From the NCBI RefSeq assembly GCF_026914185.1, contig NC_070570.1, positions 3,782,001 to 3,846,000 of the forward strand: a DNA stretch of 64,000 bases, written 5' to 3'. This DNA comes from Puccinia triticina. Its lineage: Eukaryota > Basidiomycota > Pucciniomycetes > Pucciniales > Pucciniaceae. A program made the position numbers and the translations under genes. Numbering within the stretch: position 1 is the stretch's first letter; every line of letters begins with the position of its first letter. The notes beneath the pieces were generated by a model. It was not told the DNA's origin and made no database searches. It was given only the letters and a program-made list of their open reading frames with translations. Positions 22,201 through 32,816 of this stretch are shown in pieces.

Positions 22201-23614
22201 TACCTCCGGCAGCCTCCACAAGTGATATGAATTTTTTGTCAGCTTCTTCAGGATACACATGAAGCTTCTTGAAGCGCTTGAATTCAGTAAGTTCCTCTTG
22301 AGATTTGCGAGATTCTTTGGTTGACTGCTGCTGGGGATGAATTTAGTCAATCAAGCTGGAAGTGTGACATTTGAATGCGAAATAGAGAGTGGGAGGGGCA
22401 GCCTACGATTTTGGTGAGCATCTCTTCTTGCGACATTCCAGAGGGCTCTTTCACCGTGGGGAATCGAATGAAGTGAGCGAGCTCGACAAGTTGCTTGATT
22501 TCATTCTCATGGTCTGCATCGGTGAGATTGAGAATCTTCTTCAGCTTGGTAAAGGAGCCTTTGTACCCTTGGAAGAATTTGGCCCATCGCGATATGACGT
22601 CTTCCTGCTTTGTATCGGGCGGCTTCAGTTTGAGGATATTTTCCAGCTTTGTAAGGTACCTTTGCAGCTTTTTTACTTCAGAATTTGTCAGGGGTTCCAA
22701 AGAATAATATCAGTTGGAGGTTAGGATATTGGGACCAATCAAATGGATTGTCTTACTTCCAACGGCCTCGAAAAGGACTGTGAATGATTCGACAAGTATA
22801 GCTCCCTCGCAGCAGTGAAGCTTCCCAAAGCGTTTGCAGTCTGTGGGGTGAAGAGTTTTCTATTGTGATTTGATTGTTCAAGGTTGACAGGTAGGAATTT
22901 TAGCCGTTGTAAATATCAACAGTGGGTTGAGCTGGAAGGAGGAGACTGCAGGTGATGCAGAGGAGAGAGAGAGGGTGCGGGATCTTACGATTCTGGTGAG
23001 CATCTCTTCTTGCGACATTCCAGAGGGTTCTTCCACCGTGGGGAATCGAATGAAGTGAGCGAGTTCGACAAGTTGCTCGATTTGATTCTCATGATCTGCA
23101 TCGGTGAGATTGAGAACGTTCTTGAGCCTGGTAAAGGAGCTTTTGTACCCTTGGAAGAATTTTACCCATTGGGATATGACGTCTTCTTGATTTGTATCGG
23201 GCGACTTCAGTTTGAGGATCTCTTCCAGGTCGTCATGATAGTTTCGTAGTCTTTCGACTTTGGAAGTGGTCAGGTGTGCCAAAGAATATCAGGTGGTGCT
23301 TATTATCTGGTAATCATTAACCAAACCCATCTACGTACTTCCAACGACCTTAGAAACTACTGCAAAATGTTCGGTTTGTTGATTTTCTTTACAGCTGTGC
23401 AGGGTCACAAAACGTTTGTATTCGTTGATATCGGCTTCGATAGGACGCTGTTGTGATTCGTCTGTTGACTGCTGATGGGCGTATTCTGGGTTAGCTGAGA
23501 GTAGGAGAGCGTGTATGGTGAGATAGGGTATCTTACCGGGTCCATCGTAAATTGTAATGACTCGTGATCTGATTCTTTTCTTTCTCTGCTCCGAGCTTCC
23601 CTGAGGCTGTACAT
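19250..23614 (-). CDS. Multi-module P-loop NTPase with putative PD-(D/E)XK nuclease domain
   Basis: Exons on the minus strand: 23614-23537, 23471-23339, 23257-22989, 22859-22757, 22675-22407, 22330-22204, then a long exon from 22128. All junctions are GT-AG and phases agree (0/1/0/1/0/1). Exons 3, 5 and the start of 7 encode the same ~90-residue module (LRxYHxDLE...QLVELAHFIRFPT...GMSxEEML); exons 2, 4, 6 encode a shorter one (KRFxxLH). Exon 7 has Walker A GPTMSGKT (~21640) and Walker B LLLAIDEA (~21225), then GLDNLF...ITFCGVQTKNQ (~20200-20115), fitting a D...QxK nuclease core. Near 19970 the frame shifts; a ~51-nt intron (GTTATT...GGCAG) would carry it into LGEFIFQFLGLDEIACL. The tail (19680-19250) has short Lys-rich exons. 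An alternative start is the ATG at 23545. NTPase plus nuclease resembles Crinkler/transposon-linked proteins; function unproven. Confidence 0.75.
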
Positions 23615-23635
23615 AAATATGTGGCCGCCTCCGAA

Positions 23636-23880
23636 CTTAACACAAGTCCCCTGCTGCGGGGCGCGCCAGCCAGTTGGCTGGCTGGTCGGTTCGCGAAGCG
23701 AACCTCCCCGCAGGGGGGACTTGCCCCCTTAAGTCGACAACCTCGCGTGATGCGAACTTAGCACAAGTCCCTCGCCTGCCGGGGGGCAGGGGCGCGAAGC
23801 GCCTCGCACGAAGTGCGACCTCCCGTGTGAGACAGAGACCCTGCGGGGCTGCCCCTTCGGGGCTCTCACAGTGAGGCTTT
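23636..23880. repeat. GC-rich palindromic repeats of the AACTTAACACAAGTCCC type
   Basis: Two stem-loop units (AACTTAACACAAGTCCC...GGGGGGACTTG at 23637-23729 and AACTTAGCACAAGTCCC...~23830) with internal hairpins such as TTCGCGAAGCGAA. Their ends match the 8-bp-TSD MITE family seen at 24799, 56865 and elsewhere. They sit ~20 bp upstream of the NTPase gene's first ATG. Confidence 0.65.
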
Positions 23881-23884
23881 GTTA

Positions 23885-24236
23885 CAGCAATGTCAGAAAA
23901 GCTTGCCTAATTTTGTGGCTGAAATGACTTCTGCATTTCAGCCACAGGCCTGTACAGCTTCACTGTACAGGCAGACAAAACCCGTTCGGGCAGCTGGTTG
24001 TGCTTGACATGGGTGCCGGGCCGGGCGAAGGGCGAGGGGGGCAGGGGCGGCGAAGGGCCGGATCGCAGTAAAATCGCTCCAGGAATCCAATGGTGGGGCC
24101 CTCAAGGCCTCAAAGTGGAAAACAAAGAAACTGGGTTTTTTCTTCTGATGGCATTCCTGACGTACAGGAGCCATACAGGCTTTGAGGCTGAAATCAGCGG
24201 TCCAAAAGCTGGCCGCAAGCTTTTCTGACATTGCTG
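23885..24236. mobile_element. TA-TSD MITE (pogo/mariner-like)
   Basis: 352 bp, ends CAGCAATGTCAGAAAAGC and its exact reverse complement, flanked by TA on both sides (23883-23884, 24237-24238). TIR of ~23 bp. Starting with CAG after TA is usual for pogo-type elements. No transposase inside. Confidence 0.85.
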
Positions 24237-24790
24237 TAAGCTCGCGCGTGATGAGTTTCCCACCTTTTGGTGGGAGGAAACTTCATCCTCGAATCTCTCA
24301 CTTTCCTCAAAACTTTGAGGATTTTTGGGCAGGGTTTATGGAAGAGCAGCACCTTCCTGTTCATCCAACCCAAACTCAGAACAAGTACATAAACTTGTGA
24401 TTTTATAATGATTTTCATAAAATCACACTTTGAACTTTTTTTTGCTCGAACGAGCGGTTCGAGTACCCCGTGCACACCAAAACAAGTCCTCGGGAGCTGA
24501 AAACAGACAGTTTTCAAAAATCTTTATAAAATCAGTGAGGACCAGTACAACAGGATACATAGCACCAAAAGAAAGACAAGAAGCAGGCCTTCATTGTCTG
24601 CTAAGGAAATCAGGTGGATATGATCAAAGAAGCGGGTACAGGAGGAGGAAGTCAAAAAAGAGAATTTTCCCGCGAAATTGAAAAACTCATCACGCAGGAA
24701 TCCCGACTTAAGGCATAGGCCTCCACTGGCGTGGACAGCTCCGCTGCTTGCTACCGCTCCCGCCCGGAGGCCTAGTTAAGCTTGGGCCGC
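24237..24790. other. Gap without recognised gene
   Basis: No coding sequence supported. 24703-24780 has AGGCCTCC...GGAGGCCTAGTTAAGC inverted words, apparently part of a further copy of the AGTCCC-type repeats into which the next element inserted. Confidence 0.35.
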
Positions 24791-24798
24791 CTCCTCTG

Positions 24799-25757
24799 CC
24801 AAACTTAACACAAGTCCCTCCTTGTGCTCGCGGGGCGCAAGCACCCTCCCGCTTGCGGGAGGGACTTGTGCCTAATGTCCCAAATTTGGCTTGAGGCTGC
24901 CCAGCCATTTGTCCAAAATTCCCTTCAAACCCACCTATCACCTAAGGTGTTCAAAGTTGAAATCATAAAATTTTCAATACATAAAATCATAAAATCATAA
25001 AACTTTCAAGTGATGATTTCATATGTACCATTCTAGAAATGTTGCTGTAATTTGAGTGTTTGGGTGGTACATATTTTTTTCAGTTTAGAATTTTATGATT
25101 TTATGGTGTTATGATTTTATGCAAGTCAACTTTGAACACCCTTACCGTATACCCTTCTGATTTCTTCACAGCCTCAAGTACCATTAGAATCAGCTTTCAT
25201 TTCTACATAATATCATGTATTCAGCACAATACCTACCCCCATCCCCTCAAAGAGAAATTGATGTAAAAAACCCCACTTTAGAGCCTATCCGGCCTGGTGT
25301 AGACCGGATAGCGCGTCCGGCCTAAAGACATGAAAATAAGGTTGGACATCTCTACCGCAAGCTGCCTGCATGGGATGGCACTCTTTGAGAGACCAGTCAT
25401 TTTTAAGTTAATACCAAACAAACCCGTGAGAGCATGTCCAACGGCGACCTTTGGATGATCCAATGGCTTGTTCACATTGCTCAAGAAGAGCCCTTGCAAG
25501 AATGGCCGCTGAGCGGTCAGTGATGAATGGATTTACTTGAAAAAACTTGTACAAGATAGCTAAGATCAAGGCCTACAAACTGGCACATGAGGCATGGAAA
25601 TTGAAGCCGAAAGAGGGGAGTAAAAAGAGATGTAATTTCAAAAAACACGATTTTCTCTGTAAAACCCCGTCAGCCTCAGGCCAAGCATGGGACTTTAGTC
25701 ATAAGCCTCTCCTTCGGAGACGCTTCGCGCCTCCTCAGAGAGGCTTAGTTAAGCTTG
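24799..25757. mobile_element. hAT-type MITE, family B copy 1, with nested mariner-like MITE
   Basis: Perfect 8-bp target duplication CTCCTCTG (24791-24798, 25758-25765). Ends CCAAACTTAAC / GTTAAGCTTG, with GC-rich hairpins AAGTCCCTCC...GGAGGGACTT next to them and an inner inverted pair TTTGGCTTGAGGCTG / CAGCCTCAGGCCAA. The interior matches 56865-57500 (e.g. ATTTCTTCACAGCCTC, CACCATTAGAATCAG-like, TTTACTTGAAAAAAC). It is longer because of the nested element at 24945-25142. Confidence 0.85.
24945..25142. mobile_element. Nested TA-TSD MITE
   Basis: 198 bp, ends AGGTGTTCAAAGTTGA / TCAACTTTGAACACCCT, flanked by TA (24943-24944, 25143-25144), rich in ATAAAATCATAAAAT. It is absent from the related element at 56865-57500, which reads straight through at this point, confirming insertion. 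Confidence 0.85.
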
Positions 25758-25765
25758 CTCCTCTG

Positions 25766-26484
25766 CGGGGATCCAGAGTGCCCCCGACCGCAGGGTCGAG
25801 GGACTTGTGACTAGTTATGCGGGGGTATCCGGCCTGATCCGGCAAAAGTCTGGTTCAACTTTGAGACATAACATAAACACCTCGTACATATGAGGTCCAT
25901 CACATCTTTGTTTCTATTGATCCAGATTTTGAAAAGAGAAAGTATGTAGAACAAAACACAATATCAAAATAATACAAACAAGAACTTGCCCCGCCTGCGG
26001 GGCCAGGCCAGCCCACAAAGAACGTGGGCTTGAGGTTTGTTGGTAAGGAGATGAACTCAAAAAATCAGCAACATCTGTATCACCTTAACTTCAAATAATG
26101 GAAGGGACAGGGTTGAACTTGAAGCTGCCGGCTGGAAAATTCAGAGAGTGAATTTTCATCACTTTTTGGTGGGTGCTCTCCCAGTCCCACCCAAATGGTC
26201 AGACGGGTCCTACACCACAGCTGCAGGAAAATTTTCTTAAGACCAACATGAAGCATTTCAGGTTTTAAAGGTTTTCCGGTTTGATTTTGGTTCTGGGAAA
26301 AGTTTCTGTTTCCCAAAAGTTTTCATGGGTCAGATGTGGTTCGGGAAACATTTTGGGGCTTACAAACGGTTTGCAAAAAAGTTTTGGGTTTGTAGATTGT
26401 TTTGGGAAAGTTTCTACCCTCCCCAGACCAATTTGAAAAGTTTCCAGAGACATTTGGGATGAGCTTTTTGTAAGAGATCAAATA
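25766..26484. repeat. Repeat-derived sequence with degenerate GGGAAA-GTTTT words
   Basis: Includes the other half of a GC-rich AGTCCC-type hairpin (25766-25815, ending GGGACTTGTGACTAG) and, at 26250-26460, a loosely repeated TTTTGGGAAA-type string. No gene recognised. Confidence 0.4.
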
Positions 26485-26660
26485 GGGGGTTTCACAATAG
26501 GGATTCCCGCTTCCTGTGGCACTAAATTTCTTTGCTTGCAGGTGACATACTCGCTTAAAAATTTGGCGTGAAGTCCTACAAGAAATCAACCCAAGCATCC
26601 TCATAACAATACTTGCAAGCGCTCAAACACCTTCCCGGGTTTCATTATTGTGAAACCCCC
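26485..26660. mobile_element. TA-TSD MITE, GGGGGTTTCACAAT family
   Basis: 176 bp, ends GGGGGTTTCACAATA / ATTGTGAAACCCCC with flanking TA (26483-26484, 26661-26662). End sequence resembles the elements at 8133 and 27816. Confidence 0.8.
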
Positions 26661-27370
26661 TAATATCTCTTCACTGGGGTTGGCTCAAATGGCACTTGGG
26701 GGGGGGGGGGGGGTCAGTTTCTAGAACTTGGGATGTATTGCAAAGATCACCTAGCTAGCTTGGGAGAAGATGAATGTTGTCTGGTCTTCTCTCAGTATTT
26801 ACAATATCAGGAAGGGAAATAAGAAAAGGGAACATCAGAAAATGGGAAAGATGGATGCTCAACTAGCTTGGGAGAAGATAAATGTTGTCTGGTCTGCAGT
26901 GTGTTGAATTGAGTCCAACAGGGGTGATGACGCTGAGATGGTAGTCAGAAGTCCGCACAATGCAAAAGGGAATCAACGGAGGGGACAGACTAACCAAGTG
27001 CAGGAGGGAGCCAAGTTTTTTGGGGAGGCCGGTAGGGATTTTTTTTTCTTTTTTGTGGGCTGGGTGGGAGGGATGCCAGGTGGTGGGGAGGGGGGGGGGG
27101 GTGGTTTGTGGTTGGGTCCAATTGGAGGTAGGTAGGCTGGTTTGGGAGCCATGGCTGAGGAAGAGAGGTAGGGAGGAAGTATGTAGAAGAAAGGAAGAAT
27201 TGGAAGGCCATACAGCCCCCAGCTGGGCAGGGGGCTGAAATGTCAATTGGTGTTGGTTGGATTTTCAGCCACACATAAAAGCAAGCTTTCCCACGTTAGC
27301 TGTATCACATCTACATATAACAAAAGAAATGGCCTCTGGGGGCCAAACAAACCAGTACAAATACCTGTCA
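26661..27370. other. Gap with G-runs, no recognised gene
   Basis: Contains a G17-like tract at ~26698-26713, a duplicated CTAGCTTGGGAGAAGAT...GTTGTCTGGTCT segment (26752-26786 and 26863-26897), and poly-G/T regions. Overlapping ORFs on both strands at 26863-27274 look like base-composition effects. Confidence 0.4.
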
Positions 27371-27590
27371 TGCAAGTAACGCCGGCATCGGTATGCAAGT
27401 AACGCCGGCATCAATAATTTTTTGTATTAACCACGTCCGTTCAATGCAGAGTCCGTTCCCTCTGAATTGACTCCGCTTGAACGGACTCCTGGTGCAACTT
27501 TCTGAAAGGATTTGGTAAGAGAGTTTGCTCTTCTGCTTGAACAGACCAGCGACTCCATTGAAGCAGACTCCAGAGTTGTCAGACACTGAG
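27371..27590. repeat. Tandem ATGCAAGTAACGCCGGCATC duplication and GGACTC motif cluster
   Basis: A 20-bp unit is repeated at 27371 and 27393. It is followed by several spaced words of the GTCCGTTCAA / TTGAACGGACTC type, also present in 38805-38970, so the two regions may be related repeats. Confidence 0.55.
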
Positions 27591-27625
27591 ACAATACGTC
27601 CATGTGTCTACAAGTGGAAAGTACA

Positions 27626-27710
27626 TGTCTTATAACCTAATGGTTAAAGACTCCATTAGTAATTAACTCATGTACATGAAGTCATGAGTTCAATTCCCTG
27701 TCTTTACATT
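27626..27710 (+). repeat. Degenerate tRNA-like segment, possible SINE head
   Basis: CTTATAACCTAATGGTTAA resembles a Pol III box A and GAGTTCAATTCCC a box B, ~50 bp apart, the order and spacing of a tRNA. The T-stem bases do not pair (ATGAG against CCCTG) and no acceptor stem was found, so it is not a functional tRNA gene. Confidence 0.35.
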
Positions 27711-27815
27711 GATATTGTACCTTTTATTTCTATGTACATTTATCATGGATTAATGCATAATATTTCACACTTTTTAAGTCCGCAATTAACTTTATTTCAC
27801 ATTTGTTACATATTA

Positions 27816-28014
27816 GGGGGGTTCACAATTGAAATTTACAAAACTTTGGAGCTAAATTTAAGGCCCTTCTGAACAAAATTTCAAAAAATTGGTAAAATGC
27901 ATAGCAGCATGTGATACTAGTCAATCAGTCCAATTGATCAATTTTTAAAAAAAATGATTGTAAACACCTTAAAATGTGTCCTAAAGTCTTGTGAATTTCA
28001 ATTGTGAACCCCCC
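27816..28014. mobile_element. TA-TSD MITE, GGGGGGTTCACAATTG family
   Basis: 199 bp, ends GGGGGGTTCACAATTGAAAT and the exact reverse complement, flanked by TA (27814-27815, 28015-28016). Internal blocks pair with each other (TTTAAGG...CCTTAAA). Best preserved copy of the family. Confidence 0.88.
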
Positions 28015-28331
28015 TATTGTACATACAGAGAGAGATAATCTTATCTCTCTATGTATTTATCCTCATTAAGAGAAATTACTTACAAATAGAGAGATTACAC
28101 TAGAGATCAAGGCGGCTGTGCCGCCGTACTTCCATTGGCAGACATATAGCCTACAAGCCAATACAAGTTACAGCTTACAACCTAGGTGGATAGGTTTACC
28201 TAGTCCATGTCTTTTTCCAGAGAAAAAATACAACCAATTGCATATCTCAAAGAATAATTTAGGCTCTATTTAGCAGCAGTATACTGTGGATTCTTGTAAT
28301 TCACATGAATCTGAAATCTGATGAAGTTTTA

Positions 28332-28476
28332 GGCCCTGTTTGGATGCCACATTATATGCCATAAATGTGTGAATTTATGATGTGTGACCCCTGGGGGTTT
28401 CAGGAATTTGAATTTTGGTTTGCACATTATAAATTTGCCCCAATTATGACATATAACAGTATGTCCAAATGGGGCC
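28332..28476. mobile_element. Small PIF/Harbinger-like MITE
   Basis: 145 bp, ends GGCCCTGTTTGGATG / GTCCAAATGGGGCC, flanked by TTA on both sides (28329-28331, 28477-28479). The TTA (TWA) duplication and GGSCC start fit PIF/Harbinger; the superfamily call is inference. Confidence 0.65.
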
Positions 28477-28479
28477 TTA

Positions 28480-29095
28480 GAAGAGCTGATCAGATTTTGG
28501 ATGGATGGATGTCAGGCAAAAAAGAATCATGAATTTCCTTAATTTCATTGCTACCAGACTGGGCCTGAGCAAAAATTTGAAACAAAATGCCTCAGTGCTT
28601 AGCTAAACTGAGTGTATAATTTCTCAAGGTTGGGTCACATAAAATCCTGACATAATACACTCTTGGACTAAATGTCAAAAAGTTGATATGGAATCCTGTG
28701 TAATGTGATCTACTACCATTCCCCTGCCCCCTCCAAACCGGTCCATAACAGTTTTTCAGCAGTGAACTTGCACTCATGAGGCTTAAATTTTGTATGTTTT
28801 CAACTTAGAGAACCCTAAATGATCACCATGTACACAAGTAAATGATGGCAGGGTCTAGCCAAACCTAAACCCACATCATGTGAACAATCAAACCTATCTA
28901 ATGAAAACCCCAACTTGGATCACAGCATGCATATGCTTACTTGAGGAACGGTATCTAAATCTCACCTTGAGATAATCATAATTTCTTGGCAATTTTATAA
29001 ATTATTTTCCTGAGGAAAAAACCAATTAAAGGTTGAAATTGATATTAACACATTTGGATTGGGCTGGATAGTATAAATAACTAACATTAACAAGT
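28480..29095. other. A/T-rich gap, no recognised content
   Basis: No credible ORF, RNA or repeat pair was seen. Confidence 0.3.
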
Positions 29096-30519
29096 CTACC
29101 TTGGGAGAATAAGTGGATGACTTTCAGGCTCATCAGCCACCCTTTGGAAGATGCTCTGTTCAGGGAGTTTATGCTGGAGCTCTTTGTGGGAGAGGACATG
29201 TTTCCTCTTGATGCTTTTCATTGTAGAGACCTGGTTGGTATGGCTGGTTCCCGCGGCCCTGCGGTAGCGGACCATGAATATACATGCACATTTCCATCTG
29301 AGCACGCGCATGATGTGAGGGTCGTCAACATTCACATTGTGCCGCTTGCAATGTGGGGAAGGGTTGCCTTTGCCTGGGCGCGACGTGGGATGAACAGAGG
29401 AGGGGGCGGGGAAATGGATGATGGTGGGACTGTGGGCGAGGTTTGCAGGGACGACGAGAGCGGATACTGGGGCCGGTGAGTTGTTGGGCAAGGGGGTTTG
29501 GGGGGCGGTGAGACAGAGAGGCTGCAGATGGGTAGGCGATTTTGTGCAGGACTACGTTGCCGCTGTTGTCTTTGAAGTGCTGGTGCGCCGCTTCACGGCC
29601 TCGGCGTCCCCTGCGCTCAGCCCAAGCTCCTCCTCTAACGCCTTGCGGGTCCGGATGCTTGAAAACTTGTTGAGAGTTGGGCTCAGTGGAATTTCCTGCA
29701 GCAGCGCTGGGGGCGATGAAACGACCCACATCTTGTGGGCTGAGGAGGGCTGGCCGCCTCCGGGGCGTCGGTGTACATGATCTGGTCCAACATCACGTGC
29801 TGGATGGACGCCAACATGGACTGATAAACTCTTGCTCTCCTTTGGCTCTGGGTGCTTGGCTGGGGTGGCCAATGACGTAGCGGGGACGGCGACGGATGTA
29901 TGGCCGTTCAATCTTGGATTCTTGAGGTAAACAAATGAGAAGCTTGCACTTGCGCTGGAAGTTGTCCTGGACAATCTTGGTAGCTTCCCTCATGATATTC
30001 AACATCAATTTCCCGCCGCCGCTGCCGGTCTGAAACAATTCTCGACGATTGGAGGAGAGGGAGTGTTGGGCAAGTGTGTTTAAGTAGTGGCGGAGCTTGT
30101 GTTTGTGGTGTTTTTGCCAACTCCAATCTGAGTCTGGGTGGGGTTGAGGCCGTGCGGTGAGCGGCCGAAGCAAAGGTTGACGTTGGGCCTGGAGATGGCG
30201 ACTATCAGAATTGTGAGGATTGATGCGGGGGAGGTCTTCCAACACGCCGGGAGAGGTCTTACGCAGCTGTTAAGGTTTAAACAGAAGATTATGCGGGTTG
30301 TCAGCATCCATTGGTATTGACTTGGCTTCACTGATGCAAAACCTTACATAGTTGAATGTGAGGCGTTCAAGGGTGAGGGTGGAGCCGTTGCCTTGGCATG
30401 GTTTTGCAAAGGCAGCCTGGACTGGGCATTCTGGTTACAGGTAGGGCAAAGGTGTAGGCCTTCAGTGGCGGCCCAGTGGGCAGGGGCACCAAATTGGAAG
30501 CCGTCGGGTTAGCGAGCAC
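29096..30519 (-). CDS. Unrecognised minus-strand coding-like region, interrupted downstream of a copia insertion
   Basis: Several overlapping minus-strand frames (30245-29793, 29729-29325, 29491-29096) have higher GC and more protein-like composition than the flanks, e.g. LNIMREATKIVQDNFQRKCKLLICLPQ and LTLERLTFNYVRFCISEAK (~30390). They cannot be joined confidently. The complete copia element (30547-37417) lies immediately upstream, and an ORF-like stretch resumes beyond it (37423-37641), so a gene or transposon may have been split by it. No domain was recognised. Confidence 0.3.
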
Positions 30520-30546
30520 AGCTTTTTGGCAGTCGGGGTGGGAGGT

Positions 30547-30778
30547 TGAAGAGCTGGGATATCAGGAAATGGCGAGAATGAGATGAAAACTCCCCCGAGG
30601 AGAAGAATAAGATTGCACATGAGTAGAGTATATATATACAAAAGTAATTATGTACTTGGGTTGATGAGAGAAAATATATAAAGCCATAATTAGAGTATGT
30701 AATGAAGTGTAAGAAAACGTAATGAAAATATGTAAACCCGTAATTAATATGTAAGACAAAAAATGACAGATCATAACA
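30547..30778 (-). repeat. copia 3' LTR
   Basis: 232 bp, nearly identical to 37186-37417. Polypurine tract GAGGGGGGGAG lies next to it at ~30779-30789 (read on the minus strand). Confidence 0.93.
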
Positions 30779-31036
30779 CTCCCCCCCTCAACAACCCAAA
30801 AGAAGAAAATAAAGAAACAGAGACGTGACAAAACAGACTGAAAAGAAAATAGTTTGAAAAAGCAATCAAAAAGAAAACAAAACAAAAATAGAAGAGAGAA
30901 TAAAATAAGACCAAAAGCAAAGAATCCAGAACAGACAAAAGAAAGAAATTCAACAAGCAAACAAAGAGCAGGAAGTAATTGACAACCAGAGGGAACCTGG
31001 AAGTACGCCAAAAAGAACAAAATAAAGCAGCAACGG

Positions 31037-32816
31037 TTAACCTCCGTTGAACCAATCAGGGGAAAAATGTTGAGGCGTCGGAAGGAGACGGACAGATGCG
31101 GGGGGTGTATGTGTCTCGCAGCTAGCGCATACTGTCCCCCCTGTACTTGCCATAGCTTGTGACGGGCACCAAAGACCCGTCTGAGTGGCAAACTCATTAA
31201 CCTTCCTCCAACCAAGGGCTTTGGTGAAGATGTCCGCAAGTTGGTCGTTGGTTGAAATCCAATTGAGCCAAACTTTCTCCTGGTAAAGTAGTTTGTTGAT
31301 GGTGTGAAACTCCCAATCAATGTGGCGGTGTTCTTTTCGAGTCCCGCAGTCCTTGCTGATGTACACAGCAGCCTTGTTGTTGGAGAGAATGAGAGGCGGA
31401 GAAACCAAGAAAATTTTTGAAACAAGGGCAGAAACATAACAAGCGTCCTTCGAGGCGAAAGACAAAGCCATATACTCGGCCTGACACGTCAAATGCGCAC
31501 AGCAAGTTTGACGCTTTGACGACCAAGAGACTGGAGCGCCCCATGCCGTAGAAATGAAACCATGCACGGAACAAGAACCTTCTCCGCCCCAATTTGCGTC
31601 AACAAAAGTCTTGATGCAATCAGAAGGATCACCGCCCGCAATTATGGGAAGAGCCGCCGCCGCAGTGAAACAAATGTAACAGACAAGGTGGTCAAGAGCA
31701 GCCCAGTGAGAATCATCTGGAGCCATAGAGAAGCGATCCAGAAAGTTGACGGCGTAGGTGATGTTGGGCCTGGAACCCTGAGACAGATAAAGTAAACACC
31801 CAACAACAGAGAGGTAAAACTTGTCCATTTCCTTGGATGGGTTCAATACCAAATCGGAAGATAAGATAGGAGTTTGAGTCTTGATGCTTGAAGGAATGAG
31901 GCTGATGATTTTTTTGACAAGCAAGGGTTGATCAATTTGGAAACCACCCGGCACTTCACGGACTCAAAGACCAACAATACTGGATAATTGGTGATCCCAT
32001 TTGAGGTCCAGGACGGAATCCAAGCTTGACTTGAGTTTGTCAAGGAGAGATTTTGAGTTTGCCATGAAGATTCCGTTGTCCACATGAACCCACAGGAAGG
32101 CCATGTCTGAGCCATCACGGTACACATATGTTGATTGATCTTCAAGGTTGGATTGAAAACCAATGGATGAAAGTCGGCTTTTAAGGTGGAGCCACCAACA
32201 ACGGCTTGCTTGACGGGTACCGTACAGGGCTTTGCGAAGTTTAAGAACACAGTTTGGAGACACCCAAACACCAGGCGGAGGTCAAATGTAGACATCATAG
32301 TCTATGTCGCTATGGAGAAAAGCTGACTTCACATCAAAAGAGGCAACGGGCCAGGAGAATCAAGAGGCAATCGCCAACAAAACCCAAAGGGAAGTAAACG
32401 TTGGAGTAGGCGCAAAGGTCTTGCCAACGTTCACTCTGTGAATCTGGCAAAAACCCTGAGCCACGATTCGAGCCTTGAAACGGGTGATCTCGCCCTCTTG
32501 ATTCCTCTTCAAAGCGAAGACCCATTGGCAATTGAGGACCTCAAAATTGGTCGAAAAAGGAACCTCATCCCAAACGTGGAGAGAAACCATCATACCAACT
32601 TCCTCGTCGCACGCGGCCATTCACTGCGCTCCAGAATCCGACCTGATTGCTTGATTCCAGGTCTCCGGGGCGTCAGAAATGAAAGGTGAGACCGAGACTG
32701 CCGACTCAATACAGGCTTCTTGAATTTCAAATTCTTTCATGATTGCGAAATTGCCCAGACGCTGAACAGTGATGGAACTCAGAACAGACGTCAGTTCGCC
32801 AGGATTATCCAAAGTA
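31037..32816 (-). pseudogene. copia pol: reverse transcriptase and RNase H
   Basis: From 32816 down: WNQAIRSD, then EVLNCQWVFALKRN and FKARIVAQGF (RVT_2 start), FDVKSAFLHSDID, KALYGTRQASRCWW, LWVHVDNGIF at the catalytic box, and RNase H with TFVDANWGG, CQAEYMAL and NDQLADIFTKAL, ending 31037. Copies element RNA into DNA and degrades the template. Broken by several in-frame TGA codons (e.g. ~32624, ~32358, ~32286, ~31962), mostly where CGA (Arg) would fit. The usual YVDD reads HVDN, losing the second Asp. Not functional. Confidence 0.85.

Noticed and set aside
23674..23874. 66-codon plus-strand ORF
   Set aside because: It lies entirely within GC-rich hairpin repeats of the MITE family.
27626..27710. 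Functional tRNA gene
   Set aside because: T-stem does not pair and no acceptor stem is found.
29117..29780. Plus-strand ORFs over 29.1-29.8 kb
   Set aside because: Gly/Val-rich translations mirror Pro/His-rich minus frames; neither has a domain, and the minus strand is only slightly preferred.
30771..31036. Minus-strand hydrophobic ORF (LLF/FCF-rich)
   Set aside because: It lies between RNase H and the 3' LTR of copia in A/T-rich sequence; the hydrophobicity comes from T-rich codons, and no envelope-like features are present.
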